Source of the DNA: Membranipora membranacea
Lineage: Eukaryota > Bryozoa > Gymnolaemata > Cheilostomatida > Membraniporidae
Direction: 5' to 3'
Assembly (NCBI GenBank): GCA_914767715.1
Contig: OU612066.1
Location: 15,691,001-15,755,000, forward strand
Length of the DNA: 64,000 nucleotides
Shown: piece by piece, positions 9,500 to 21,302 of the stretch
Layout: every line of letters starts with the position of its first letter
Numbering within the stretch: the stretch's first letter is position 1
Made by a program: the position numbers and the translations under genes
Notes under the pieces: generated by a model
Seen by the model: the letters and a program-made list of their open reading frames with translations, nothing else
Database searches by the model: none
What the model was told of the DNA's origin: nothing

Positions 9500-12400
9500 T
9501 TACAACTTGTTTAGGACGTAGTTCTTAGCAAAAGCAATGATAGGAGCACCGGTAGGTAAACCTGGGAATGGTCCGGAAGATCCAGCCACGTCTACGTGAG
9601 TATAGGCCAAAGGCTTGGCGGAATTTTTTCCGTGCTAAAATAAAAAGAACAAATAAGAACATTATAATACATCACCCATTTTCAATAAATGTTAGAATGT
9701 TCTAGAATGATGCACATATTGCTTTCTTGCCTAGTGGGGGTTTCGGACATGAGGTATGTCAATATGGCAATAACAATGAGTCTTCCAATATATGGCGGGT
9801 TTGAGAGAAGCTGCAATGCTCTTGAGGCTACACCTTTATTGATTAATATTGTGCAATACCAGAAACAGTTGTTCTATGACCAACTGGTTCTATAAAAACT
9901 GGTTGGTCATAGATATATGAATACGAACTGTTCTGTCTTGGCAAGCTCTCTTGGTGGTGGGAAGGGGCAGCATCACCCCTACAAACAAAGCTTGTCAAGA
10001 CAGGTTAGTACTGCACTAGCTTTGGCTTAACACTGGTTTAGTAATTACTATACAATAACATCAAGCTCAGAATATACAACCACGGGTTTATAAATAAAAA
10101 GGCCACACCCATCACCTAGGCTCCAGGTTAAATTAACACCCTCTACAATTTCACCACGACCCCCGTGATGATTATCGACCTTTCCTTAGGAATATTCCAG
10201 ACGCACTGATAAAATTTCGTAAACACATTCATAAATCTGTCAAGACAAGCCTCAAGTTGTGACTTTGCTGCACCCACCTTCTCTAAGCCGGCAGCGAGGA
10301 TCATAAAGGCAGCAGGGAACTGGTGACCTCTGGGAGTTCGGCTCGATGGAGCGTTGTTACACTGGAGTACATCCTCATACTCTGATTTACCCGCAGCGAA
10401 CGCGTAATCCTACAAAATATAATTGCGACACCTGAAAAACACTAGATAAGTTTCACTCAGTTTGCCTGCTATTGGGTTTACTTTTCTCTCAATGATAAGC
10501 CTTGACTGAGGCGTGGGGAAGCAACTCATCTAGAAATACACTAACAGACCAAATAATATTTGGCGTGCCAGTGTTTTTCTAGACAAGTTGCTTATCATGT
10601 GGCTTATTATGCTTATACTATGTGGTGGCTTATAACCTGCTCATGCATTGTGAAACACAATTCTTTCAAAATAGAGGTAGCCAGGTGTTGAGAAGAATTT
10701 TCAAATATCAGGGGTTGGTTACACAAGATAGAGCTATCAAAATGCACCCCTGAAATATCACGGACCAAAAATGACTTTCTCAATTGAGGACTTCCGTCCT
10801 AAGGTTGTCAGATGTTATCACAGTGTCTGACAGTCCATACTCACCTCTCTTGTGATGGTAGAGAGAGCACAGGGTTCAGCGAGTTCGCCTCCACTCTTGA
10901 TGAGATGCTCTGGTATACCCGCTTGAACAGCTGGTCCATTACCCATCACAGCCTGCAAAATATTGATGATTTAAATTTTTTACAGACATTATAATATTAT
11001 AAATAATGATATCATATGGGATTTTTTTGGGTTTTTGACGTGTAGCAAGTTAGAAATTTTCATCTTATTTATCCATTGTGAGCTTCATTTACTGTCAAGC
11101 AAACAATGAATGAAATAAGTGGCATTTTTGATGGATTTTGACTGTTCACTCCTCCATAGCCTGAAATAAACATGGATAAAAGAGGATTCTGGATGAGAAA
11201 CAAAATAATGTGACAAAGGTTACCCTGTATATGCATCAGTGACAAGAAGCTTAAACTAAGACGGTTCTTACTAAATGAGAATTCCTGAAGAGACAGTCAA
11301 GACAAACAATTAATCCATAGTATAAAAAAAGTACCTCATCAGCACAACCATATCTTTTTCAGGCACAATGTCATAGTCAGGTGAAGGTGTAGAAGAACAA
11401 GTCTAGACAAGGAGCTTATTTCCAACTCCTAGATATGAAAATATTTCATCCAGTTTTCTTCTTCCTCAAACATACTGAGACATAAGATTCCACCGAACCA
11501 ATAACCAACAAAACGTTCATCAAGAAGAACACCTAGTACAAAAAAAGTCCCAACACCTTGCCGGCTTACGCTATATCCATTGCCATGAGCAAAGTGTGCA
11601 ACATGTGCGAAGTAAGCGCCATGTGCACCATGCGCTCCATGTGCACCAGGAGCACCCTGAGCACCAGGTGCAACATGAGCAAACTGTGCAGCATGTGCGA
11701 CATGAGCAGCTTGTGCAGCTTGAGCGCTGCGAGCAGCATGAGCGACCTGTCCGGAGACAGACCCCCATGTGAACAGCCTTGGATTGACAGCTTTCAAAGC
11801 TTTCTCTTTCATGTGGCATAGTATGTCAGCAATAGCCATACCACCTGTAAGTCATAACCAAATAGTTTCATCAGGCTATGTGAATGAATATGCGGTTGAG
11901 TATATGGGAATATTGTGGGGGAAGCTTACACTGTATTTGTCTCCATGTGCGACGATAACATGCCCGGTGAGAGTGGCCCATGTGAAGATATGAGGATTAA
12001 CCTCAGTTAGAGCTTTTTCCTTCATATGGCACAAAACATCAGCCATTGCCATACGTCCTAAGAAAATTATCAGAATGTTTGGTGCATAAAATCAATAAAC
12101 TTAGTAAATCAAAATTTGGACTATTAATGGGAGTCACCCCCTCTCTGAACAGAGTGTTCAATGAGAGCATAACTCTGTATTGTGAAATTGATTATCAAAG
12201 CTGAAATGAAATAACCAGGCAATATATTACAACTCGTGAATATATTCAACTTTATGATGCAGGCTTTCTTCAAGATGGCCAATGGCCAACTTCAGTGATA
12301 TTTGCACCAAATCCTGGATGTTATGGCTCCAGCATTGAACTTCAAACAAGTAAAGTTATATGATGATGAGTCTAGAGAGTTTAAGATATCTACTCCTTCA

Positions 12401-15400
12401 CATTGGTCACAGTCATTTCAGGTATTCCAGATATTTCAACATCTAAGACATTGCTTAGCATGAGGGAGAAGAATGTAGTGCCAATAACACTAAAGCTTAT
12501 GATGGTTGAAGTTTGGATAATGACCGAGTATGCATATAAAATTATATCAGCAATAAATTCCAGTGATTGAAGTCTTATAAGCATCTATGTTGAGTTTACA
12601 AATATGTCAAACTTCTAGACATACCCTCGGCATCAGTGTTGCCAACCCTGACACGACATCCAGCTCTAGATGTGATGATCTCATCAGCTACATAGCACTC
12701 AGATCCGACGCTGTTACGGACCATAGACATGGCTCCTACTACCCTCAGACCAGCTGGCTTCAGCACATCCAACATCTATAAGTAAGTATAGAGAGAAAAC
12801 TTGATAAAAATTCATAGGCCTAATGGTTCAGCTCGATTACTTAGACAGACTATAAGATATCTGATTTGCAGTCAAGATAAAGCTCAAGTTAACGTAAGAA
12901 AATTCTAAGAATAAACTCAAATAAAAATATAGATGAAATTTCACCTATTACTGCATGCATCCGTTGTTTCGTTTGTTTTTTTTCAACAGATTTCATCTTT
13001 CCAAATAACATCTATGCGCAATTTAAAGAGCAATCACAGTGAAAAAAACTCTTAAACCAGGCACCGAAAGAGTGACAATAGTTGTCTGACAGGTTCAACG
13101 CAAACAGATGCTAAACCAAAATTGTCTACAGCCTCACTCAGGGTGTCTAAACCTGTCTTCTGACTGTTTGATAAAACTCATTCACAGTGCCTCGCTTAGA
13201 GAGGACAAGATCACAAATATCAAACCTTGAAGAATCCTGCGACAGCGGAGGCGCCGCACTTGTCTCTGTGCATACCGGCCATCACTCCTCCGGCTTTGAT
13301 GTCAGCACCGCCAGTATCGTAACAGATACCCTTACCAACAACCATCACCGTCTCAGAGATCTTACCGGAGCCGGTATACTCCAGCCATATGACTCGTCCC
13401 TGGTGTCTGTCCACAACTGTAGCAAAACAAAAATGCTTTAAAAATTACAATCAAAATTTTTGAAATTATCATATTTAAAAACACTTTGTACATTGGATTT
13501 AAATTGTGCACAGTGACATCGAAAAATGTCACATTTTAAAGTTATGATATCGGACATTATTAAGATATCTGATGTATTTAAAAGTTATGATATGCACGTT
13601 TAAAGTTATGATATCGGAGTTGAGTTGTCAGCAAAGTTGTATCGAAACATGTCCTCCTTCTTCTAAACATGCTGCACATCAAAACAGTCTAACTTTCAGC
13701 ATGCTTTGCAAATCAATGACCCAGTTTTGTCTAGTATACAGTGCTACAAAAATTATGTTGCATGTTGCGAAATTCTATAAATAGAAAACATCCGATGTCG
13801 CGGAATTTCATATAAAATGTGCAGCATATTTTTTGTAGTACCATCGATAAGTTCGGAGACGGTCATTGATTTCAGATATAGGTCGGTTGAATAACAACAA
13901 GCTAGAAACTATCATGCCATTTCAGTGGTGGCCTTGTTGGTTAAAATGCCTTTCCATCTACACATGATGCACAGCATGTTGGAAGTGCAGGATTTTAACC
14001 CGCTGCAGTCTACTAACTGCCGGGTTTTTTTTCGAGGCACAGCTGTGACGTGCCTGAAAAAAAAACTGCAACTGCGGCAACAATTGCATTGCAGTCCACT
14101 TTATTGATCATCATACCATCCGATCATTCCCATAATTTTTTTTCTGGGTTATTCTCTATTTTTTCATCAGGGAAGAATCACTAAGTTGCAGCAAATAAGT
14201 GGCATTAATTGCAGCCAAGCCCTTTCTCCAGGATGCAGTGAGTAAAACGGCCATCATTTCAAACAATGCAAAGCAATAAATTACTTATCAGATCACAACG
14301 CTTACATCGTGCAGCTCTGTTGACGGCAGCCATCAAAGGATATTCTTTCTCAAAAATGTCATGTCCCTCCATCACCTGCACGGAGACTGAGGACTTGGCA
14401 AACACAGACTGTACGTACTCCATAACACGGGGAGGTGCCATTCTCTCTGGATCAGATCCTCCAAGGTCTCGGGCTACATATCTGCAGAACAGTATGAGAA
14501 GTGAAAATCAACATTTTGGTGCTTTGCAGTACTATTTTTGTGTGTTGCATTTTATAAATAAACAAGGATGCATGCTATATATGATATATACATTGAAGGT
14601 CAAAGGGCAACCAGCTTGTGACAAGCACATCATTGTCCATAGAAAGTTTCGTTAAAACATTCGATGATTAATCAGGCCTGCTGATTATACTTGCAACACA
14701 GGATAGATAAGGCCATCAGCTGTGGTCATATGCCGGTTATTGAAGTTTGTTAGCACATTGATAAACAAGTTTTTGCCGGTCCTTTTAACCAACATGCAAA
14801 AGTGCAGTCAGCAAGGAAATAAGACAACATTGTCTCTGAGATACTGTTCATGTCCAATTGCAGAACAAAATATGCCGGTTAGGGTGACTCATAATTTTAA
14901 GCAATTTCATATAAAGTTGATTGAATCTTTGTTCATTAGCATCACCAAATTTCTATCAAACAAACCACCATTCCTGTCTGAAGTCGACAGACAGTCAAAT
15001 TTGCCTAAAACCACTGATCAAACAGAATGATAAGGCTGTGTACTCGATAGATGTTAGGTTACTGACTGGAGGTGTGGCTGCAGCTAGAGCTGCACAACTT
15101 TATACTTGCACAACAATCCCTGAATTACCCTCCTATCTCTACAGCATTGAATGTTAATGATCTATTCTTCAATAGACAATGAAGTGTAGACAATCCAGCA
15201 CAGACAGTAGGTATAGACGAGATAGGACACTAACCTGCCTGCCTCCAGTCCTGCTGCTATTTGGAGCAGCTTGGCACAGTTTTGTTCACACCACCAGCCG
15301 ATCCCAGAAACTTTGGGTCTGGTTGAGTTAGCATCAATTTCTCTGATCTCAAGAGGCTGCAAGAATAGAACATTGTATATATTAGCACGAATTTATTTTG

Positions 15401-17351
15401 CTTCAATGTTTTGCAGAATATCATCACATACTTAGACAAGGATGGTTAATTATGGCATGGTTAATAATTAATTATTTCAACTACCGCAAAAAAAGATCAT
15501 CGCTAGGTTTTCTAATAGTTAAGCGACCAAGTTCATACTTGTACTATGTAATTTGAGTGAGATGTTGCTACCTAAAATTTACAGCATCCTTAAACACCAT
15601 ACTTTTCTCAGTATTCAAAACTCAAAAGCTAGATATAAATTCAATTGGCTCAATATTAAATTGTAGAGAGCCACTGACCACATAGACGGCATGCAGAGCT
15701 CCCAGAAGTGCGCAGAGATCGGCATCAGCAAACACCGTATCTACTGGTCTGACAAGCAGTGGCTTCTTACTTCCTGCTCCTAAAGCTCTGTAAACGTATG
15801 AGAGAATGGTGTAAGAAACAGAAAAAAGCACAGATGGTAGATGTTGATTATAATTGAATGCTGCAGCATATCAATATGAAGATCAAAAAGTTGATACAAT
15901 ATGCACTTCAGGGCTACGGAGATTTTAATCTTAACTGTCATTGTGTAAGGACTAAATGGTAATGAGGTTTGTTACTTGGGATATAAAAGAGGCCACTGGT
16001 AATAATAATAGTTTTCAAGACACTCTATATAACATTTGTAGTTGATGTCGGGTAGTTGATGATTAATTGTGAGGGTTAGTTTCAATTCGAGATGAGCATG
16101 CAGAGGTGGATTTCCTGAATTAATTTCTAAATTGAATGTGAATGGAGTCTGCTGGAGAAGGTTGTCTGACCTCTTAATACCAGCCTCGGCAGCGTCAGCA
16201 ATGCTTCTCACATCATCCTGATCTCTATCCAGAGGGCCAGTTGGTGAATAGACCTAAAACACAGATTTCAGTCAGCAACTTCATAAAAAACTAATTCACA
16301 ACACTAATTTACTACGGAAATTTATGTGATAATTTACTTGCCAAGATTTGCATATGTCTTGTGTGTTTCAGCATTGGTTATTAAGGATCATTCTTTACTT
16401 TGAGTATTTAACTTTTCATTGCTGGTGGTCATTTTCGCTGTGTGGTATAATGAATTTGCTAGGCTAACCCAGAGTTATTATACATAATATAAGCAACGCT
16501 ATTTTTATATGACTGACAATATGGCTTGTTTATAAAATATATATTCAAAGACAAATAATTTACTTACAAGGCGTCTGGATGGCACTTCACCAGTGACAAT
16601 GAGAGATGGAGTTGATCCTCCCTTTGAGTCGATCTGTAAACAGTATTAATCAAGCGTCAACAACTTGCTCGATGCTATATTTTTACCCTTGTGGGAACTA
16701 TTGTCATGAGCGAATCGAGATTATCATGAATATACAGCAACAACTTTTGAAAAAGGTTTATATTTCATTGTTAATTTTGTATTATCGATTATCAAAGGTT
16801 GTCATCATGGTGCACTTTTAACATGTTTTGTTCATTCATTCTCCCTGGTTCATTTGACAGTCTAAATGTCGAGATATTCATATACATACCGCTATGTAGC
16901 CAGCGATCACAGGTTTGAGCTTGGCTAACGATCCAGTTAGCTTGTCCACGCTGTCGGTCACAACAACTACACAATCAAATCGCTCATCGGCAAAGCTTGT
17001 AGCAGCCACAAGTGGACATTGATCCATTCTACAAGTAAATATTTTTTTAATCGATTGTAAAATGTGAAGAAAGGGTGCAATTAAATGAAATAAACGAAAG
17101 TTTGCAAGCGACAAGCATGCAAAATTTATTTCATTCTCTCTGTATTAACACTGCTGAAAGCTATGATATTGATAATACATGATGTCATTCATTAATTATA
17201 TGTAATAATAATCATTAATTAATAATCACAATTTTTAAATCATCAATCATGATTCAATCAAACAGTCAGCTGTTGTTATGCAAGCATAATTATCAGGATT
17301 AAAAATTGCCTGGGACACTCTTTATAATATAGTGGAAACTCACTTTGACAT
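9500..17351 (-). CDS. M17 leucyl aminopeptidase with a mutually exclusive exon pair
   Basis: A two-metal aminopeptidase that removes N-terminal residues from peptides; it most resembles the W07G4.4/NPEPL1-like branch. Minus-strand exons: 17351-17344, 17028-16890, 16633-16568, 16253-16171, 15787-15679, 15356-15235, 14481-14306, 13416-13226, 12775-12625, 12057-11930 (or 11844-11570), 10952-10845, 10409-10278 and 9634-9500. All junctions are GT-AG and in phase: 515 aa, or 564 aa with the alternative exon. Seen: GKGICYDTGG (Lys263, Asp268), catalytic Lys275, Asp286, and NTDAEGR (Asp346, Glu348, Arg350), with spacing nearly identical to bovine LAP. The first coding exon is only 8 nt (ATGTCAAA). 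The conserved C-terminus has KSEYEDVLQ, RGHQFPAAFM and YTHVDVAG. Confidence 0.93.
9873..9913. repeat. Perfect 17-bp hairpin
   Basis: TCTATGACCAACTGGTT, a 7-nt loop, then the exact reverse complement. It lies in M17 intron sequence next to a small MITE. It is too short for a typical pre-miRNA. Confidence 0.6.
9933..10004. mobile_element. Short MITE with CTGTCTTG-type terminal inverted repeats
   Basis: Ends CTGTCTTGGCAAGCT and AGCTTGTCAAGACAGG are inverted repeats. The same termini occur on the larger foldback element at 51733-52079. It lies in an M17 intron. Confidence 0.5.
11570..11844 (-). CDS. Alternative M17 exon (10') with Gly for catalytic Arg and an X-Ala-His repeat
   Basis: Minus-strand exon bounded by ..ACAG and GTAAGC. 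It resembles exon 12057-11930: both encode a M-A-[MI]-A-D-[VI]-L-C-H-M-K-E-K-A-L start and an AHG..YS end. Both enter in phase 1 and leave in phase 0, so one and only one can be used. With this exon the site reads NTDAEG-G instead of NTDAEG-R, and the ATLTG active-site segment becomes GSVSG. It adds 49 residues, mostly an (X-A-H/Q) tripeptide repeat. Predicted to give an isoform with impaired or no peptidase activity. Transcript use is not shown by sequence alone. Confidence 0.8.
13927..14060 (+). mobile_element. Degenerate copy of tRNA-SINE family 1
   Basis: A box-A-like GTGGCCTTGTTGGTTA and a damaged box B (GGATTTTAACC) are followed by CTGCAGTC and a tail resembling that of 4610-4832. It lies in an M17 intron. 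Confidence 0.4.
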
Positions 17352-18348
17352 TGTTGCAATTGAGTAAGCTGAGCTAGATGCCTTCTTTCCTCTGCAAATG
17401 TTGCAGACGCTGTAAATGACAGCTCACTTCTTCCTTCTTTATAAAAAGTGCACGCTCTACTAAATCATGTGACCAGCTTTGCGGTCAGGTGATCAAACCT
17501 GCATCAAAGTCAACTGAGAAAGTGTGACCTGCAGAACAACAAGTAGTTTCCGGTTTGACAACAGAGAAGAAAAAAACCATTTGCCACACACACTCACTAA
17601 TTAAAATATTAACAATATAGCCTGTTCTATTTTGATCGTCCTGTGGTTTTGATACTGGGATGAGCTAATTGATCAGACTGGTGATACAGGGAAGTGCTGC
17701 ATATCATCTCAACTTAATACATCATAGAACTGCAGAGCAAGGTGTGTAGTCAAGTCTGTCTACTCAACAACGAACAAGGAGTTGGGTAGGTAGCTCTGCC
17801 TCTACTCTAGTCTTTGGTCTACCCAATCAAGGACTACACTTACACTACAGAGCCAGTTGAGTTTGAGTTAGATACACTGTTCTCCTGTGACTGTCTCATT
17901 AGTCCTACTGCCCCACCCATTTCCAGGTCAAAGAGTTAGATTAAGGACACAGGACAGCCAAACCAATGTGTCAATGATTCATAGTCATAGATAGATAAAA
18001 TATCTTGACCAGATTTGATAGGGTGTTGGGTTAGATCAACAAGGCCAAGGGTTACTCCTTCCTTGCCACTTGGTTAGATTGAATTATATCAAGTTTAATC
18101 CAATGACCTCCATTCCAGTTGCTCCCTTCCACGGGTTACGCGGCGGTGACCAGTGGATCGGGAGCAATTTTGAATGCAGGCTAATTGACCAAACTTGGTC
18201 TAGATAGAATAGATAGATCAAGGATAGATACAAGAGCCCTGTGACTTGCAAGCCTTTGCCCATATCCAGTATAATACTGGTTATGGGCAAAATACAGGCA
18301 TGCAAGCCCAAGGTTATTTATAGATCTAGCTCCTACATTTGTATACCT
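17352..18348. other. Upstream region of M17 gene
   Basis: Noncoding spacer of about 1 kb. A small inverted repeat (TTGCCCATA..CCAGTAT / ATACTGG..ATGGGCAA) lies near 18258-18294. No exon or TATA box recognised. Confidence 0.4.
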
Positions 18349-19010
18349 CATAGACTAAAGGCTAATAATAAAGCTAGACATGCTACTGTATGGAACATTA
18401 GCATTGAGGCACTGATGCACTATATTGTGGATGATGTAAGAACATTGCAGCGGGTACTCAATGAACACCCTCATAGGTGTACTAGAGTAGTGATTATCTA
18501 GCCGATGCCAATTTTTTGGTGGTGGCTGGTGGATCAGGGAGCGTCAATGCAAGGTCAGATTGTACTTACATGTACTTACCTAGTGATATACTGGGAATGT
18601 GTAAACAAATTCAGTTTCATTCCACTATATCTCAACACTTTCAGCGACCTGGCATTGGCTCTCCATCGCACCCAATCAGATCAAAGCTGACAAAAGTTCA
18701 GTACAGTTATTTAACAATCATTCCATCAATTGTGATCTGATTTTGAGTGTAAAAATTTCAATAGATTAAACAGCTTAAAGTGATAAATTTGATGTTCATT
18801 ATTGCCTAAAGAAGTTCATCAATAAAACCAATGTCAAATTATTTGCGTAAAGCTGCTGAATCTATCTATGGCAATTTTCAAACTCAAAATTCGATCGAAA
18901 TTGATTGTTATCAACGATAGACCTACAAAATTGAATGTCATTACTCCACCCGCAACTAAGTGACTCACTGAGATGTTTATATTGGGTCCTGTCTAAGATT
19001 ACTGTTGAGT
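18349..19010. mobile_element. Foldback element, family FB-A, copy 1
   Basis: Left end CTAATAATAAAGCTAGACA and right end GGGTCCTGTCTAAGATTA are diverged inverted ends of the same family as copy 2. An internal inverted repeat (CTGATTTTGAGTG... / ...CAAACTCAAAATTCGATC, 18736-18893) marks the centre. No ORF. Confidence 0.5.
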
Positions 19011-19055
19011 CAGTGGTATACCCTATGTCTAGTTATAGTTATTCAGTTTTTACTT

Positions 19056-19509
19056 GACCATAAGACTTAATATTAAACCTAGACAGGACACTATATACAG
19101 CTGAAGTGAGGCACTTAATTGTGGGCGACGTAACGACATTGGAAGGTGAAGCAAGAAATGATGCTATAATTGATTTACTGTCCACAATCCAGGTTTTTGT
19201 TCATAACTCTATCAATTTTGATCGGATTTTGTGTTTGAAAGCTGCATTACAATCAGCAGCATCGACTTGATGTTCAAAAATTTTCTTTGCCTAAAATTTG
19301 TATCAAACACGACCCCGACTAGCTGCTAAATCTATGTAAATTTTCGAACTCAAGATCCGATAAAAAAAAACCAAAACATTGCAACTCAATAATAACACCA
19401 ATGCAACTATACCTTCCAATGACGTTACATCGCCCACAATTAAATGCTTCAATGCTAATGCTCGATATAGTGTCCTGTCTAGGTTTATTATCAAGTCTAT
19501 GATTTGACC
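19056..19509. mobile_element. Foldback element, family FB-A, copy 2
   Basis: Long imperfect terminal inverted repeats. The left arm has TAAACCTAGACAGGACACTA and the right arm has its complement TAGTGTCCTGTCTAGGTTTA. Further in, AATTGTGGGCGACGTAACG pairs with CGTTACATCGCCCACAATT. Each arm is about 190 bp around a ~60-bp centre. No transposase ORF. It lies just upstream of TMEM167A. Confidence 0.7.
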
Positions 19510-19746
19510 TCTTTTTTTTTTCTGCGCTGTAAGGAGACAATTTCACTTAAAATGAACTCGCATGCTGATGAACACATGCCAAGGAGTTTAGTCATTGGAT
19601 AAACATTATAATTTGAATGTTATTCTATTTGACAGAAATCTATTAGTATTCTTGCTAATACAGCGGCAGCAAGTTTCAATAGAAAGCTACCTCAGTGGTG
19701 CCACCATAGATAAGCTGGGTGTAGCCAAACAACACTAGAAATCACA

Positions 19747-20985
19747 ATGGTAAGTGTACAAGTCCACATTGCAGAATATTTATCATAAATGCATTATATG
19801 CCTCTTATTGAGACCATGCAGCTCCTTATTAATTTATCAGTAATAAATTTTGAGAGTATTGGTGTTTCAGTTAGTAGATGTGAGGCTGACCATTGCATTG
19901 AAAAACATCCACTCACTCGTACATGTAGTCTAAGTGCTCAGACTCCAAAGAGCAGGGAGTTACTTGCGCAAGTAACTCCCTGCGCTTTGGAGTCTTAGCA
20001 CTTAGACTATCGTACATGCAGCTTCTAAGCTGCTTTAAAAATTTGTCCTCTCTCATTTCGTTACTTTTTAACATCAGACGTCCATTTGTATCTCACCCCA
20101 CAAATACTTCCTCAATCTGTTGAAATAATAGATCAACAGCAATCCGTCATTTAGCATCCATCTACAATAATATTACTGTTTCTGTACTTTCAGTCAGCAC
20201 TGTTCAACTTTCAAAGCTTACTCTCAGTGGTGCTATTATTGATCTGCACATGTGCTTATGTTAGATCTATATTCCCGAGTATAATTGATAAACACAAGGA
20301 AGGGTAAGTTACTATGTTCTATGGTAAATTTTCTGTATCGATATCTTCAGAGACTTAGTATTCGCATGAAAACCCCTAGTCCGAGTATAATGCATAGTTA
20401 TAAACTCATCCCGAAAGTAATTTTGAGTGACTTACAACATAAAATTGCATTGATAGCTTGTGATGATGAATTTTGAGTACGAAAATTGCTTTACATTGAG
20501 CAGCTTCTTGCAATCAATTTGATGCCGACTCGATTCTGAGAGGATGTCAGATACAGAGTGTTCTCTTCTAGCTGTTAAATCTATTGCAATTTATAAACTC
20601 AAAATCAGATCAAGTCAATGAAAAACCCGCATGTGAACTGAAAATCAACGATACCACTGTAAGATGATTTACTATCAGTATCACCCACAATTTAATTCGT
20701 CAGTGCTAATGCTCTATGTAGTGTCTTGCCTAATTGTCATCAATTCAAATAAAATGGAGTACAAACTGGTCAAAAATTACATATTTTCTTTATAAGTTGT
20801 AGCCACTTCACTTGAGAATGGACAACTCATCAACATAAATTTTGTAGACTTGACAATTAATAATTTGTTCTTTCTGTAGATTGATGGGTATATTTTGGAA
20901 ATGCGCCAGGATTGGAGAGAGAAAGAGTCCATGGGTGGCGGCTGCTTGTATATCTATGGCATTCAGTATTATATTCTTGACGTGA
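19747..20985 (+). CDS. TMEM167A: Protein kish-A (TMEM167A), 3 coding exons
   Basis: A small two-pass membrane protein of the early secretory pathway/Golgi. Exon 1 (19747-19749) holds only the ATG, directly followed by GTAAGTG. Exon 2 (20194-20303) encodes [22 protein letters not shown]. Exon 3 (20880-20985) encodes [32 protein letters not shown] and the stop. Total 72 aa, the same length as human kish-A and similar throughout. Two hydrophobic segments, about residues 10-28 and 51-70. A palindromic MITE sits in intron 1 and an FB-A fragment in intron 2. The gene converges with PCNA. Confidence 0.93.
19917..20018. mobile_element. Palindromic MITE copy 1 with exact 9-bp TSD
   Basis: The element at 19926-20009 (84 bp) is almost a perfect palindrome: TAGTCTAAGTGCTCAGACTC... 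/ ...GAGTCTTAGCACTTAGACTA. It is flanked by identical 9-bp direct repeats TCGTACATG (19917-19925 and 20010-20018). A second copy is at 54631-54732. A 9-bp duplication suggests Mutator-like mobilisation. It lies in TMEM167A intron 1. Confidence 0.9.
20455..20740. mobile_element. Foldback family FB-A, partial copy 3
   Basis: It contains the central inverted repeat (TTTTGAGTACGAAAATT... and ...ATAAACTCAAAATCAGATC). The right arm has CACCCACAATTTAATTCG and TGTAGTGTCTTGCCTAA. The left outer arm is not recognisable. It lies in TMEM167A intron 2. Confidence 0.5.
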
Positions 20986-21141
20986 ACCTATCCCCTTTTC
21001 TAATTTACTTTTATCAAAATGTGCATGTATGTCCACTGTCTGAGATCACTACCAGTATCAAATCAGTATTATTTGATACAACTATTTACTCAGACTTCTT
21101 TGGATCATTATTATACTTGTATTTTACTGAGATTGTAAGGT

Positions 21142-21147
21142 AATAAA
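21142..21147 (+). terminator. TMEM167A polyadenylation signal
   Basis: AATAAA 157 bp after the TMEM167A stop. On the opposite strand an ATTAAA variant at 21275-21280 could serve PCNA. Confidence 0.6.
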
Positions 21148-21302
21148 AATATAGAAACATAAAAAATGATTAATTGTGAAAAAGTTTAGATTGATAGAGA
21201 CTACAGAGGTACAAATATTATTCCATGTACATGCACAACATTGAACGTTGGCAAGCTTTGAGAAATTGTGGATTTTTAATATCAGTATGCCAGTGTAATC
21301 CT

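Noticed and set aside
9873-9913. microRNA precursor
   Set aside because: Stem of 17 bp and total length 41 nt are too short for a usual pre-miRNA.
11558-11821. Plus-strand ORFs opposite the X-Ala-His exon
   Set aside because: Cys/Met-rich mirror of a 9-bp repeat on the coding strand; no independent signals.
18241-18501. 86-codon plus-strand ORF upstream of TMEM167A
   Set aside because: It overlaps the arm of a foldback repeat; the same sequence recurs in other frames at 19070 and 20700.
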